This document shows positions 9,501-17,648 of a stretch of DNA of 64,000 nucleotides, in pieces; position 1 is the stretch's first letter; every line of letters begins with the position of its first letter. The notes beneath the pieces are model-generated. The model was not told where the DNA came from. It did no database searches and saw only the letters and a program-made list of their open reading frames with translations. Origin of the DNA: Roseomonas mucosa (GTDB lineage: Bacteria; Pseudomonadota; Alphaproteobacteria; Acetobacterales; Acetobacteraceae); NCBI GenBank assembly GCA_945878375.1, contig CAMDWG010000003.1, positions 1-64,000 of the forward strand, in the 5' to 3' direction. Both the position numbers and the translations under genes were made by a program.

Positions 9501-11660
9501 GCTGGCCCGCCCGCCCGGCTCCTCGAGCCGCACGGCGACCTCGGCGCGCAGCGGGCGCGTGCTGTCGGGCGCGCGCGGCAGGTCGAGCACCACCCGGCTG
9601 CGGCCTTGCCCATCCGTCTCCGCGACGGGGAAGCCCAGCAGGTCGGGCGCGAAGCGTTCATCGGCCAGCCCGAAGCGCCAGCCGCGCCATGCCTCGAACG
9701 GCTCGGGGTCGAGTGCGAGCCGCAGCTCCGCCGCGCCCGAAAGGCCGGCACCCGGCGCGCCGTACAGGAAGCGCGCCGCGACCGGCACGTCGAGCGGCGT
9801 GCCCGCCACCAGCGGGCCGGGCACGGGGCCGGCCGTCACCTCCAGCCGTTCCGGCACGAAGGCCTCGACACGGAAGCTCGTGGCGCCGATCGGCGGGGCG
9901 TTCGGGTCGGCATGGACCTCCACCATCCAGGCGCCGACGGGTGCGCCGCCGGACAGCGCCAGCGGCATGACGAAGGCGGCGCCGCTGCGGTCCGGCACGC
10001 CCTGCCAGAACACCTGCCCGTTCGGCCGCAGCACGCGCAGCCGCACGGGGATGTCCACCGGCTGCCCGCCGGCATCGCGCAGCAGCGCCGCCACCTGCAC
10101 CGTCTCACCGGGGCGGTAGATGCCGCGGTCGAGCCACAGGAAGGCATCGAGCGGCCCCGGATGCGGCCGGCCCGCCGCGCCGCGGTCCGACAGGTCGAAG
10201 GCCGCGCTGTCCAGCGACAGCGCGGCTAAATCCTCGGCCAGCATGGCGTGCAGCGCGGCCGGCGCCTGCGGTCCTTCCCCGCGCAGCAGGGCCGCGTTGA
10301 AGCGGACCAGGCCCTGCGCGTCCGTCGTCGCCTCGGCCAGTATGTCGTTGCTGCGCGCCATCAGCGCCACGCGCACGCCTTCGCGCGGCGCGGCATCCGA
10401 AAAGCCGCGCAGCTGTGCCGCGAAGCCGCCCGGGCCGCGCCAGGCGGTGATGCCGAGATCCGTCACCATCACCGCCACCGCGCTTTCCGCTTCCTCGCGG
10501 TTGCGGGTGCCATCGGCGGGGCGGGCGAGCAGCAGATACATCCCAGGCCCCGCGGTCAGCAGCGCGTCGGGCAGCGGCAGCGCCTGGCGCACCAGGCGGT
10601 TGGGCTCGGCGGGCGGCAGATCGACGCGGCCTTCCCAGACCACGCGGCCGATCTCCCCCGCCGCGCCGCCGGCCTGCCAGCTGTCCATCTGTTCGCCCGG
10701 ACGCCAGCCGCGCGTGAGGTTCACCATGTTGCGTTCGGTGATGCGCGTGACGCGCAGCGTCATCTGCGTGACGTTGACGGTCGCCACCGAAAGCCGCGGC
10801 TGCTGCCCGCGCGGCAGGATGAAGCTGCGGCTGTCGAAGACGATGCGCGCATTGCGGTTCGGCATCGCGACGTTGACCGGGGTGTCGCGCATAAGGCGCA
10901 GCCCGTCCTCACCGGGCAGGCCGGCGCGCAGGACCAGCTGCGTGCGTCGGCCCCAGGGCAGGCCGGCGACGCAGATTGCATCGCCGTCCCGCACCACGGC
11001 GAGGCCGGGCACCGGCGGCTCGGCGCGGATCCAGTCGCCCGGCTGCCAATCGTCCCGCCGCGCGGGGGCGGAGGTGAAGCTGATGCAGGCGCGGGCCGGT
11101 TCGGCATCCGGCTCCGCGCGGATCTGGCGCACGAGCATCCCGGCGGCGCGGCGCGCGGCGGCCAGTGCTGCGGCGTGGCGCGCATCGCCCGGCGCGCGGT
11201 CCTGCACCGCTTCCAGCGCCGCGATCTGCAAGGCCGGCCGGTCGAGCCGGCGCAGCGCTTCCGCCATCATCAGCAGCGAGGGGATCTCGGGCGCCCCACC
11301 CGGCACCATCATGAAGGCGCGGAAGCCGGCCTGCAGCGCGCGCGCGGCGACCGGCGGGTCGCGCTTCAGCTGGGCCTCGGCCAGGGCGAGCCAGGTGTCG
11401 GCATTGGCCTGGCCGAGCGCGACGCGGTCTTCCCAGGCGGTCGCGGCTGCCGCCCAGTCGCCCCGCTGCTGCGCGGCCCGGGCGCGGCTTTCGGCCTGGG
11501 TGCGCTGCTGCGGCGTGCCACCGGCCGGATACCGCCCCGTGAGCTGCGCTTCGTACGCGAAGGCGTCGCGGTCGAGGCCGGGGACCTCCAGCGCCGGGGC
11601 CGGCGCGGCGAGGCCCAGCCCCAGCAGGATCGTCAGTGTCGCGAAGGTCCGTCGCAGCAT
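6507..11660 (-). CDS. Bacterial alpha-2-macroglobulin with thioester motif
   Basis: This 1717-residue exported protein belongs to the bacterial alpha-2-macroglobulin (YfhM/ECAM) family, which traps proteases by covalent thioester capture in the periplasm. The N-terminus 'LRRTFATLTILLGLGLAAPA' is a signal peptide. No lipobox cysteine follows, so it may be soluble rather than lipid-anchored as in E. coli. A long series of macroglobulin beta-domains leads to the thioester CVEQ at Cys1271-Gln1274, followed by an alpha-helical toroid (about 1275-1560) and a C-terminal beta domain. Length is in the usual 1500-1900 range. It lies directly upstream of pbpC and is probably co-transcribed. Three tandem hairpins (11677-11863) lie just upstream of its start. 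A GGGAG sequence precedes ATG 11660. Confidence 0.93.
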   Translation of the reverse strand: MLRRTFATLTILLGLGLAAPAPALEVPGLDRDAFAYEAQLTGRYPAGGTPQQRTQAESRARAAQQRGDWAAAATAWEDRVALGQANADTWLALAEAQLKRDPPVAARALQAGFRAFMMVPGGAPEIPSLLMMAEALRRLDRPALQIAALEAVQDRAPGDARHAAALAAARRAAGMLVRQIRAEPDAEPARACISFTSAPARRDDWQPGDWIRAEPPVPGLAVVRDGDAICVAGLPWGRRTQLVLRAGLPGEDGLRLMRDTPVNVAMPNRNARIVFDSRSFILPRGQQPRLSVATVNVTQMTLRVTRITERNMVNLTRGWRPGEQMDSWQAGGAAGEIGRVVWEGRVDLPPAEPNRLVRQALPLPDALLTAGPGMYLLLARPADGTRNREEAESAVAVMVTDLGITAWRGPGGFAAQLRGFSDAAPREGVRVALMARSNDILAEATTDAQGLVRFNAALLRGEGPQAPAALHAMLAEDLAALSLDSAAFDLSDRGAAGRPHPGPLDAFLWLDRGIYRPGETVQVAALLRDAGGQPVDIPVRLRVLRPNGQVFWQGVPDRSGAAFVMPLALSGGAPVGAWMVEVHADPNAPPIGATSFRVEAFVPERLEVTAGPVPGPLVAGTPLDVPVAARFLYGAPGAGLSGAAELRLALDPEPFEAWRGWRFGLADERFAPDLLGFPVAETDGQGRSRVVLDLPRAPDSTRPLRAEVAVRLEEPGGRASATRFTVPVRAGGTLLAIRPAFQGDAVDANAEAAFEIAAVNPDGAAIPARLRLRLVRERPDWRIVLRDRVARYETVWRDEPVDSAEVDVAPGAPARFARTLPFGRYRIEATEPNGLAIASYRFRAGWAGVESPEVPDRVDLAAERRGYAPGETARLRITPPFAGRASVAVLTDRVVSLREIEVAESGTDIEIPVDAAWGASAHVAVTVFRAGQSPAGRPGRALGLAWIGLDPSARRMEVAIEAPALIRPRTRIEVPVRIAGATSGSARITLAAVDEGILRLTQFRSPDPVEHFLARRRLGLDIRDDYGRLIAPAEGEVAVLRQGGDGMDALAQDIPQRLVALFSGMVAVGADGVARVPLDIPDFAGELRLMTVAWDGARIGAASQPMTVREAVVAEALLPRFLAPGDEARLPVLLHNIELPPGEVVARLSASGAIEIAGPAQLGQVLATGARAMPATTLRATMAGEGVLRLAVTGPDGFTTEREARIAVRSARAPVTEVAVRTIAPGETVPVPAPSDRFIPGSWSARATWGAPVRYDPGGLLAALKRFPLDCVEQASSRALALAHAPLNADTAQDDQVALGQAIASILDRQRFDGSFGFWSADGEAQDWASLYATEALLRARAAGAAVPEAALADALRAAEDGLDREGDQPEALAAQAYRVHVLALAGRNRLGAARRLAEDIDRLPTPLARAQLASAFARAGDRAREEQIFAAALANTQRNAWWFDHGSAARDLLAIAVLLRESGVAQDRLANLLGRLPGADFTPEVTNTQEQAWAVVAASLLGRDGRPVRVTLDGRDLPTAPVVGAALAASGTARNRGDAPVAQAITIAGVPTSPLPAAAQGMRIGRRFYALDGQPLNLDALRAGTEFVLLLEVRALTGERHEAMILQGLPAGWEITGRLPAGEVQGMPWLGTLTRPQAMPARDDRFAAAVTFSPQEPLARLAVRLRAVTPGRFELPGMEAQDMYRPGFFARHNAGRIVVHGTEDQAPAPARPQGPR

Positions 11661-11676
11661 GGTCGGCTCCCGTAAC

Positions 11677-11863
11677 CTAGAGCAGCGCCCGATCGGGTTG
11701 ACACGCTCCGCGGGGCAGCCGATCGGGCATAAGCTGCTCTAGAATCATAAGTTCCTAGAGCAAGAAATCCGATCTGACTGATTCAGTCAGATCGGATATT
11801 GCTCTAGATTGTTTGTTCCTTAGAGCACGAGCTGCGTCCGTACGAACATAGCTCATGCTCTAG
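11677..11863. repeat. Three tandem hairpin modules bracketed by CTAGAGCA / TGCTCTAG
   Basis: Three consecutive inverted repeats occupy this gap. Module 1 (11677-11742) has 10-bp outer arms (CTAGAGCAGC) and 10-bp inner arms (GCCCGATCGG). Module 2 (11755-11807) has 8-bp outer arms and a perfect 14-bp inner stem, ATCCGATCTGACTG. Module 3 (11821-11863) has TAGAGCA/TGCTCTA outer arms and a GAGCT/AGCTC inner pair. All three share the outer ends, while the inner sequences differ. They are separated by 12-13 AT-rich bases. They lie after the MFS gene and 17 bases upstream of the macroglobulin start. Confidence 0.85.
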
Positions 11864-11912
11864 CCGGAATGATGCCATGGGCCACGCCAGCCTGCACGGG
11901 GGTCTCAGCCTG

Positions 11913-13307
11913 CTACCCCCGGTGCCCCGAAACGCGCGCCCCGGTCTCGGGCGGCATCCGCAGCGCGGAGGGGATGGAACCCAGCACCACCACCCCCGCC
12001 ACCAGGAAGCCGATGGCGAATTCGTGTGCGCCGGGCGTGGCCGCGCCGGTGGCGAGCATCGCCGCCTCCAGCGTCAGGGACCCCAGCACCACCCCCAGCG
12101 CCTGGCCCAGCTGCTGCACCGTGCCCGACATGGCGGTGGCCGGGGCCAGCTTCTCGGACGGCACATCGGCGAAGCCGAGCGTGGCGAGGGAGGTGAATTG
12201 CAGCGCCCGCGTCAGCCCGCCCATGGCCAGCACGATGAAGATCGCCGCGATCGGCCAATCCGGCGTGAAGGCCGCGCAGACCGCGACCCCCGCCGCCGCC
12301 AGCACGCCGTTGAAGACCAGCACCGCGCGGAAGCCGAAGCGCTTCAGCAGCGGCCGCACCAGCGGCTTCATCGCGAAGGCGCCGAGCGCGGTGGCGAAGG
12401 TGATCAGCCCGCTCGCACTCGCCGACAGGCCGAAGACGATCTGCAATTTCAGCGGCAGCAGGAAGGGCAGGGTGGAGGCGCCGATCCGGAACAGGCTGCC
12501 CCCGCCCATGGAAACCCCGAAGCTCGGCAGTCGCAGCAGCGAAAGATCCACCGCCGGCCGCGCCGCCCGCCGCGAATGCCGCACCGCCAGCACGGTCGAG
12601 ACGACGGCGATACCGAGCATCAGCGGCGCGAACCAGGCCGGCGCGATGCCTCGCCCCACCGTCTCCAGCCCCGCCATCCCGCAGGCCAGCGCCGTCCCCC
12701 ACAGCGTCAGCCCCTTCGCATCCAGCGGGCCGGGGTCCTGCTTTTCCACATTGGGGATGAACAGCCAGACCAGCACGAGGCCGAGGATGCCCACGGGGAT
12801 GTTGAGCCAGAACACCGCGCGCCAGGAAAACGCATCCGTCAGCAGCCCGCCCACAGGCGGCCCCAGCACCGGGCCGAGCAGGCCGGGCATGGTCAGCCAG
12901 GTCATGGCCACCACCAGCTCTTCCTTGCTCACGCGCCGCAGCAGCAGAAGCCGTCCCACCGGGACCATCATCGCCCCGCCGACGCCCTGCAGCACCCGCG
13001 CCGCGACCAGGGAGGCAAGGCCCTGCGACAGCCCGACCAGGGCTGAGGCGCCGGTGAAGACCACGATCGCCAGCATGAAGACGCGCCGCGCCCCATACCG
13101 GTCCGCCACCCAGCCCGAGACCGGGATGAAGACGCAAAGCGCGACGAGGTAGGAGGTGATGGCGACCGAGAGATGCACCGGGTCCACCGCCAGGTCGCGC
13201 GCCATCGCCGGCAGGACGGTGGCGACCACGCTGGCATCCAGGTTCTGCATGAACAGCGCGCTGGCAACGATGGCCGCGACCGCGCGGGGGTCCTTCACCG
13301 TGTTCAA
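11913..13307 (-). CDS. MFS drug/solute exporter, DHA2 (EmrB/QacA) type
   Basis: A 464-residue inner-membrane proton antiporter with about 14 predicted membrane segments. Motif A-like 'GWVADRYGARR' lies in the loop after TM2. Motif C-like 'GPVLGPPVGGLL' is in TM5, the antiporter signature. The opening 'MQNLDASVVATVLPAMARDL' is the DHA2 motif D1 (LDxTVVNVALP type). Translation appears to start at TTG 13307, giving the 4-base TTGA overlap with the stop of the preceding ligase. This indicates translational coupling. The substrate cannot be predicted. Context beside a ligase and a glycosyltransferase hints at metabolite export, but this is only inference. Confidence 0.85.
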   Translation of the reverse strand: MNTVKDPRAVAAIVASALFMQNLDASVVATVLPAMARDLAVDPVHLSVAITSYLVALCVFIPVSGWVADRYGARRVFMLAIVVFTGASALVGLSQGLASLVAARVLQGVGGAMMVPVGRLLLLRRVSKEELVVAMTWLTMPGLLGPVLGPPVGGLLTDAFSWRAVFWLNIPVGILGLVLVWLFIPNVEKQDPGPLDAKGLTLWGTALACGMAGLETVGRGIAPAWFAPLMLGIAVVSTVLAVRHSRRAARPAVDLSLLRLPSFGVSMGGGSLFRIGASTLPFLLPLKLQIVFGLSASASGLITFATALGAFAMKPLVRPLLKRFGFRAVLVFNGVLAAAGVAVCAAFTPDWPIAAIFIVLAMGGLTRALQFTSLATLGFADVPSEKLAPATAMSGTVQQLGQALGVVLGSLTLEAAMLATGAATPGAHEFAIGFLVAGVVVLGSIPSALRMPPETGARVSGHRG

Positions 13308-14797
13308 GACGCCGCCATCTCACGCAGCTTCGCGCGCTGCACCTTGCGGCCATTCGGCCCGTCGGTGGTCGGGAAGGCGTCCAGCGCCACGATCCGCGCC
13401 GGCAGCTTGAAGCGCGCGAGGCTTTGCGCGCAGGCGGCGAGCGTCGCGGCTTCGTCGAATCCCTGACCGGCGATCACGAAGGCGACGGCGCGGCCCTCAT
13501 GCGCCACGACCTGCGCGGCGCGGATGCCGGGCTGGGTCAGCAGGAAGGCCTCAATCTCCTCCGGCGCCACCAGGAAGCCGCCGAGGCGGAGCGCATCCCC
13601 CGCCCGCGTCGCGAAATCGAAGCCGCTTCCATCGGGCTGCGCGGTGGCCAGATCGCCGCTGCGGAACCAGCCATCGGCGTCCCTGGCCCGCGCGGTCGCC
13701 GCCGGATCGCCCAGGTAGCTGTCGAACAGCGATGGCCCGCGCAACAGCAGCTCCCCATCCGCCGCGATCCGGAAGCCGGCGTCCGCGCTGGCGGGGGTGC
13801 CGCCGCCGGTCATGGCATGCGGCCCGTTTGGGTCCTGCAGCGCGAACAGCGCCTGCGCTTCCGAACTGCCATAGACGCCCCGTGCCGCCAGGTTCAGCCG
13901 CGCCGATTCCGCCATCACGCGCTCGGCCCTGCCGTGGAAATTGGCGAAGCCGGTGAAGGCGAAGGGCACGAAGGGCGTGCGCGCGGCCTCCGCCAGCATC
14001 AGCAGCATGTCGTCGCCGCCGACCAGATGGGTGATGCCGGCGCGGCGGATCAGCGCCTCGGCGGCTGCGGCGTCGAAGCGCTCCATCGGATGGATCGCCG
14101 CCCCGCCCGCCAGCGCCGCCATCGCCGCCGACAGCCCGAAGGTACCGCAGAGCGGCACGGCGGCGAGGAAGGCCGCGCCCGGCGCATCCGTGCCGATCCG
14201 CGCCGCGACATCCCGCGCATGGGCCGCGATGCCGTGTTGGCGGTGCAGCACCAGCTTCGGCCCGGCGGTGGTGCCCGATGTGGTGAAGGTGAGGCAGGCG
14301 GCGTGCGGAGAGGCCGCGTCCGGTGCTTCCGCCCCGTCCATCAGCGCATCCAGCGGCAGCACGGGCAGGCCCGCGACCTGCCCCGCCCCCGCGCCATCCA
14401 CCCCGATCGCGAAGCGCAGCGTGGCGCGTGAGTCGGGCGGCACCTCGGCCAGGATCGCGCCGGCATCGATAGCGGCGAAATCCCGCGCGACAGCGATGGC
14501 GGACGGCTTCGCCCGCGCCAGCAGCGGCCCGACTTCCCCGGCCCGGAACCTTGTGTTGAGCAGCACCGCGCAGGCCCCGCGCCGCGCCAGCGCCAGCAGC
14601 AGCAGCAGAAGGCCAGGGCGGTTCGGCAGGAACAGCGCCACGCTGTCCCCCGGCCCGATACCCTGCCGCGCCAGCCCGCCCGCGATCCGCCGCACGGCAG
14701 AAGCCGCCTCGACCCAGGTGAAGCCGGGCAGCGCCGCCGCATCGGGGCGCTGTGCGGCGGTGGTCTCGATCAGCTCGGTGAGGGTGCCGGTCGGCAT
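13304..14797 (-). CDS. AMP-forming acyl/aryl-CoA ligase family protein
   Basis: A 497-residue member of the ANL superfamily, which adenylates a carboxylate and usually passes it to CoA. The P-loop-like 'TFTTSGTTAGPKLVLHRQHG', motif 'GVYGSSEAQALF', 'GWFRSGDLA' and a C-terminal region ending 'GPNGRKVQRAKLREM' mark the core and the mobile C-terminal domain. The core is slightly short, and the 'YGSSEAQ' motif replaces the usual YG(L/M)TE. This argues for a divergent substrate. The open frame extends upstream to 16156, but the upstream part is a shadow of the glycosyltransferase gene. The start is ATG 14797 ('MPTGTLTELIE'). The stop overlaps the MFS start by 4 bases. Confidence 0.82.
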   Translation of the reverse strand: MPTGTLTELIETTAAQRPDAAALPGFTWVEAASAVRRIAGGLARQGIGPGDSVALFLPNRPGLLLLLLALARRGACAVLLNTRFRAGEVGPLLARAKPSAIAVARDFAAIDAGAILAEVPPDSRATLRFAIGVDGAGAGQVAGLPVLPLDALMDGAEAPDAASPHAACLTFTTSGTTAGPKLVLHRQHGIAAHARDVAARIGTDAPGAAFLAAVPLCGTFGLSAAMAALAGGAAIHPMERFDAAAAEALIRRAGITHLVGGDDMLLMLAEAARTPFVPFAFTGFANFHGRAERVMAESARLNLAARGVYGSSEAQALFALQDPNGPHAMTGGGTPASADAGFRIAADGELLLRGPSLFDSYLGDPAATARARDADGWFRSGDLATAQPDGSGFDFATRAGDALRLGGFLVAPEEIEAFLLTQPGIRAAQVVAHEGRAVAFVIAGQGFDEAATLAACAQSLARFKLPARIVALDAFPTTDGPNGRKVQRAKLREMAAS

Positions 14798-14820
14798 GAG
14801 GTGGCCATGATGGGCCGGGC

Positions 14821-16335
14821 TCAGCGATGCCGCCAGACCTCCACCGGGCCGGGGCCGTCCGGAATCGTCGTGGCCAGCACATAGTCGCGCGCCAGCGCGG
14901 CCTCGATCGCCGCGCGCGCCTCGGTGCGGATCGGCCCCCAGCGGCCGGGATCGACCACGATCACGCCGGGCGGCAGCGCCAGCACGCGCAGCAGCTCGGC
15001 CTGGGTGTCGATCCCCGCAAGCTGCGTGTCGCGGCCCGAGAGATGCGCCGGGAAGGCCAGCCGCGTCGGCGGCGGCACCCTGGCCAGCGCATAGGTCGCG
15101 GCATGCCAATTGGCGACGAACAGCGCCTCTCCGGGGCGCAGCGCGGCGGCGGCGGCGCGGGCGGTGGCGCGCACCGGATCCTCGCCGCGCAGGCCGATGC
15201 CCTCGGCCAGCCGGGGCAGCAGCATCCCTCCCACGGGCATCGTCATGGCGAGTGCCACCAGCACCCCGAAGCCGCGCCCTTGCAGTTCCGGCACCACCGC
15301 GCGCCGCACCAGCGCCGCCAGCCCGAAGGCGGCCAGTAGCGACAGCGGCGGGGCCAGGATCAGCAGGTAGTGATCGTAGAATTTCATCGGCGCCGTCACC
15401 GCCAGCGCGCTGCCCGCGAGCCAGGGCAGCAGCAGCCGCGCCGCCCGCTCGCGCCAGGCCGGCAGGGCGGCCAGCACCAGCGGCCCGAGCGCCGGCACCG
15501 CGCCGACCAGCCGCCGCCGCAACTCCGCCACTTCCTCCCCCGGCCCCGCATAATGCAGCGGCGCGAGGATATTGGCCTGCCACCAGGCCTCCCCATGCCC
15601 CGCCACCCAATACCCCGCCCCGACGCCGAGGCTCGGCGCCCCCGCGCCCAGCGCGAACAGCGCTGCGAGCCCCACCAGCCGCCACAGGCCGATCCGCCCG
15701 GCCGCCAGCGCGCAGCCCGCCATGGTCAGCCACAGCGCGGAGGCTTCGAGCGCCGCCACCTGCTTGATCCAGACCGCCATTCCCGCCGCGAGCCCGGCCG
15801 CGAACACCGCCCCCGCCCGGGTCGCGGCCGGGCGCCGCGCTTCCGTCAGCAGCAGCAGCGCGGCCAGCGCGATGAAGGGGGCGAGGAGCAGCTCCGTATT
15901 GGTCGCGAGTCCGCCGGGCATTGCGGAATAGGCGGCATAGATCAGCCCCGCCGCCAGCGCCGTGCCCGGCCCGGCGCCAAGCCGCCGCGCCAGCGCGTGC
16001 AACAGGCTGGCCGTCGTCGCCACGGCCACGACGCCCGCCAGCCGCAGCGCGACCACCGGATCGCCGAACATCGCAAGCGCCGGCACGAGCAGCGCCGGCG
16101 CGCCGGGCGGATGCATGTCCCACACCGCCAGATACGGCCAGCCGCCCTCGAGCCAAGCCTGCGCCTGGACCAGGTAGAGCCCCTCATCCGGGTCGAGCAC
16201 CGCGGCCGGGAAGCCTGGCGCGCGCAGCAGAAGCGCGAGCCCGAGGAAGGCCAGCGGCGGCCAGCCCGGCCAGTCGCCTCGCCCCGGGCGGCCCGTTTGC
16301 CGCGTGCCGCCCCATCCGGGGCGCGTCATCTCCAT
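14821..16335 (-). CDS. GT39/ArnT-like membrane glycosyltransferase (GT-C fold)
   Basis: About 504 residues with ten or more hydrophobic segments. The first periplasmic loop, 'LDPDEGLYLVQAQAWLEGGW' followed by 'HPPGAP', is typical of PMT/ArnT-type lipid-linked sugar transferases, where the acidic pair coordinates the donor phosphate. Such enzymes use polyprenyl-phosphate sugars to modify proteins or lipids on the periplasmic side. The C-terminal ~130 residues form a soluble domain. The frame is open to 16461. I chose the ATG at 16335 (the next is 16329) because the upstream part is charged and non-family-like. It is followed 23 bases later by the ligase gene on the same strand. The acceptor is unknown. 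Confidence 0.78.
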   Translation of the reverse strand: MEMTRPGWGGTRQTGRPGRGDWPGWPPLAFLGLALLLRAPGFPAAVLDPDEGLYLVQAQAWLEGGWPYLAVWDMHPPGAPALLVPALAMFGDPVVALRLAGVVAVATTASLLHALARRLGAGPGTALAAGLIYAAYSAMPGGLATNTELLLAPFIALAALLLLTEARRPAATRAGAVFAAGLAAGMAVWIKQVAALEASALWLTMAGCALAAGRIGLWRLVGLAALFALGAGAPSLGVGAGYWVAGHGEAWWQANILAPLHYAGPGEEVAELRRRLVGAVPALGPLVLAALPAWRERAARLLLPWLAGSALAVTAPMKFYDHYLLILAPPLSLLAAFGLAALVRRAVVPELQGRGFGVLVALAMTMPVGGMLLPRLAEGIGLRGEDPVRATARAAAAALRPGEALFVANWHAATYALARVPPPTRLAFPAHLSGRDTQLAGIDTQAELLRVLALPPGVIVVDPGRWGPIRTEARAAIEAALARDYVLATTIPDGPGPVEVWRHR

Positions 16336-16513
16336 TCTGCCCGCCGCTCCGCCGCTTTGCCGGGCCTGGGAACGCATCGCGGCCGGATCGGTTCGTGTCC
16401 GCGGTGTCACGCTACGGAGACCGACCGCAGGAGGCATGCAGTAGAATGATATCTGGCCCATCTTGGGCCGTATGCCGCCGCGGGGGCAGGGAAGGCCCGC
16501 TGCGGCGCGCCGA

Positions 16514-17524
16514 TCAGGGGGTCTTTGTCACGCAATCAAGGCCGGCGGGGACCATCGCGGGCGTCACGAAGTTCGCGAGCGCGATCGGCTCCCACTTGCC
16601 TTCGGCAGTCCGCAGGTAGGTGAGCAGGCGCGGGTGGCGTTCCGAGCCATAAGCCCGCGCGTCCACCCGAAGGCCCGACACCACGGCAACGAATGAGACC
16701 ACCAGCAGGTCGTCCTGCCTCGAGGTCACGATGTCCGCCACCTGATAGCCCCGCGCTGGGGACCACATGATCGGCGTCCCATCCGGGTTCGGCCAGCCCT
16801 GCCCATCGGCGAGTTGGATCATGAGCTCTTGGGTGCCTGTCGTCTCCATCGGTGCCCCCATGGTGATGGCGCGCCACTGATCCACGAGCGACCGGCCGAG
16901 TTCCGCATCCTCTGGACTGACGCTGGCCCCCATCCCGGTCCAGGGCACGGGCACCGCGTCGCAGATGGCAGCGGTCGGCGTGTTGAAGTTGGCGACGCTC
17001 ACGACCACCCAGTGCCCACGTGCGGCGTTCCAGCGAAAGACCTGCAGCCGGGGCCGAGCGTCGCCGCTCAGCAACCAGCCGCGATCGGGGATCGTCGCAT
17101 CCGGGGTGCTGACGACGTAGCGAACCGCCTTCACGCCTTCAACCGGCTCCGTCGAGAGCACGCCGGAGACCGCGAAGGTCGTGATGTTGACCGGCACGTA
17201 ATCGTTGACATTGTAGCGCTGGCCGGAAGAGCGCTGAACCTGGAAGGCGGGATCGAGATACGGCCTGATGATCGCCTGTTCTGCGGTGACTTCCCTTGGG
17301 CTGTTGTCCGCGCCTGCGCCCACAGGCTCAAGCGCGAGAAGGGCGAACCAGGCGTTGACCAGCGCCTCACCGCTTGCGGCGCGGTCGGCGAAGGCCGGGG
17401 GCACGGGCAATCCCGGCGAGTTGGCATGGGCCGGGCCAGGCGCGGTGGCAGGCTGAGCGACAGCCGGCAGGTGGAGGAGGGCCCAAAGAACGGTGGCGGA
17501 TAGCAGAGTCCTGCTGGATATCAT
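16514..17524 (-). CDS. Secreted protein with two tandem NTF2/SnoaL-like repeats (unknown function)
   Basis: 336 residues. The N-terminal signal peptide ends 'LPAVAQPA', so export is likely. The mature protein looks internally duplicated. 'RPRLQVFRWNAARGHW' followed by 'VANFNTP' in the first half matches 'HPRLLTYLRTAEGKW' followed by 'LANFVTP' in the second half. Each copy is followed by a Cys ('AICDAVP', 'GLDCVTKT'). The helix-then-beta layout (for example 'LVNAWFALLAL' and 'LVDQWRAITMG') suggests two NTF2-like cone domains. No catalytic motif is recognisable. Base composition is less GC-rich than its neighbours. ATG 17524 has CGGAGACGAAC upstream, a good ribosome site. Upstream lies an AT-rich stretch (17560-17590) likely to hold its promoter. 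Confidence 0.6.
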   Translation of the reverse strand: MISSRTLLSATVLWALLHLPAVAQPATAPGPAHANSPGLPVPPAFADRAASGEALVNAWFALLALEPVGAGADNSPREVTAEQAIIRPYLDPAFQVQRSSGQRYNVNDYVPVNITTFAVSGVLSTEPVEGVKAVRYVVSTPDATIPDRGWLLSGDARPRLQVFRWNAARGHWVVVSVANFNTPTAAICDAVPVPWTGMGASVSPEDAELGRSLVDQWRAITMGAPMETTGTQELMIQLADGQGWPNPDGTPIMWSPARGYQVADIVTSRQDDLLVVSFVAVVSGLRVDARAYGSERHPRLLTYLRTAEGKWEPIALANFVTPAMVPAGLDCVTKTP

Positions 17525-17648
17525 GTTCGTCTCCGAGGGCCGTCGCGACCGCTCTCACGCGTTAAATCAGGGGCTGAAAACAATATTTCTTAGACTACCG
17601 GTCGCATGAGACCTGCCGCGCGTAAAGCTCGGTTGCCATCTCGGAGCT

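Noticed and set aside
6486-10229. A 1247-codon plus-strand open frame
   Set aside because: It lies opposite the macroglobulin gene, is Arg/His-rich without domains, and reflects high-GC codon bias. The minus-strand gene has a signal peptide, thioester motif and family length.
11698-11703. TTGACA as a -35 element on the plus strand
   Set aside because: It lies in the loop of hairpin module 1, no -10 is properly spaced, and no plus-strand gene follows.
14798-16156. N-terminal extension of the AMP ligase frame to 16156
   Set aside because: The extension is a shifted shadow of the glycosyltransferase gene. Family similarity begins at 'MPTGTLTELIE' (14797).
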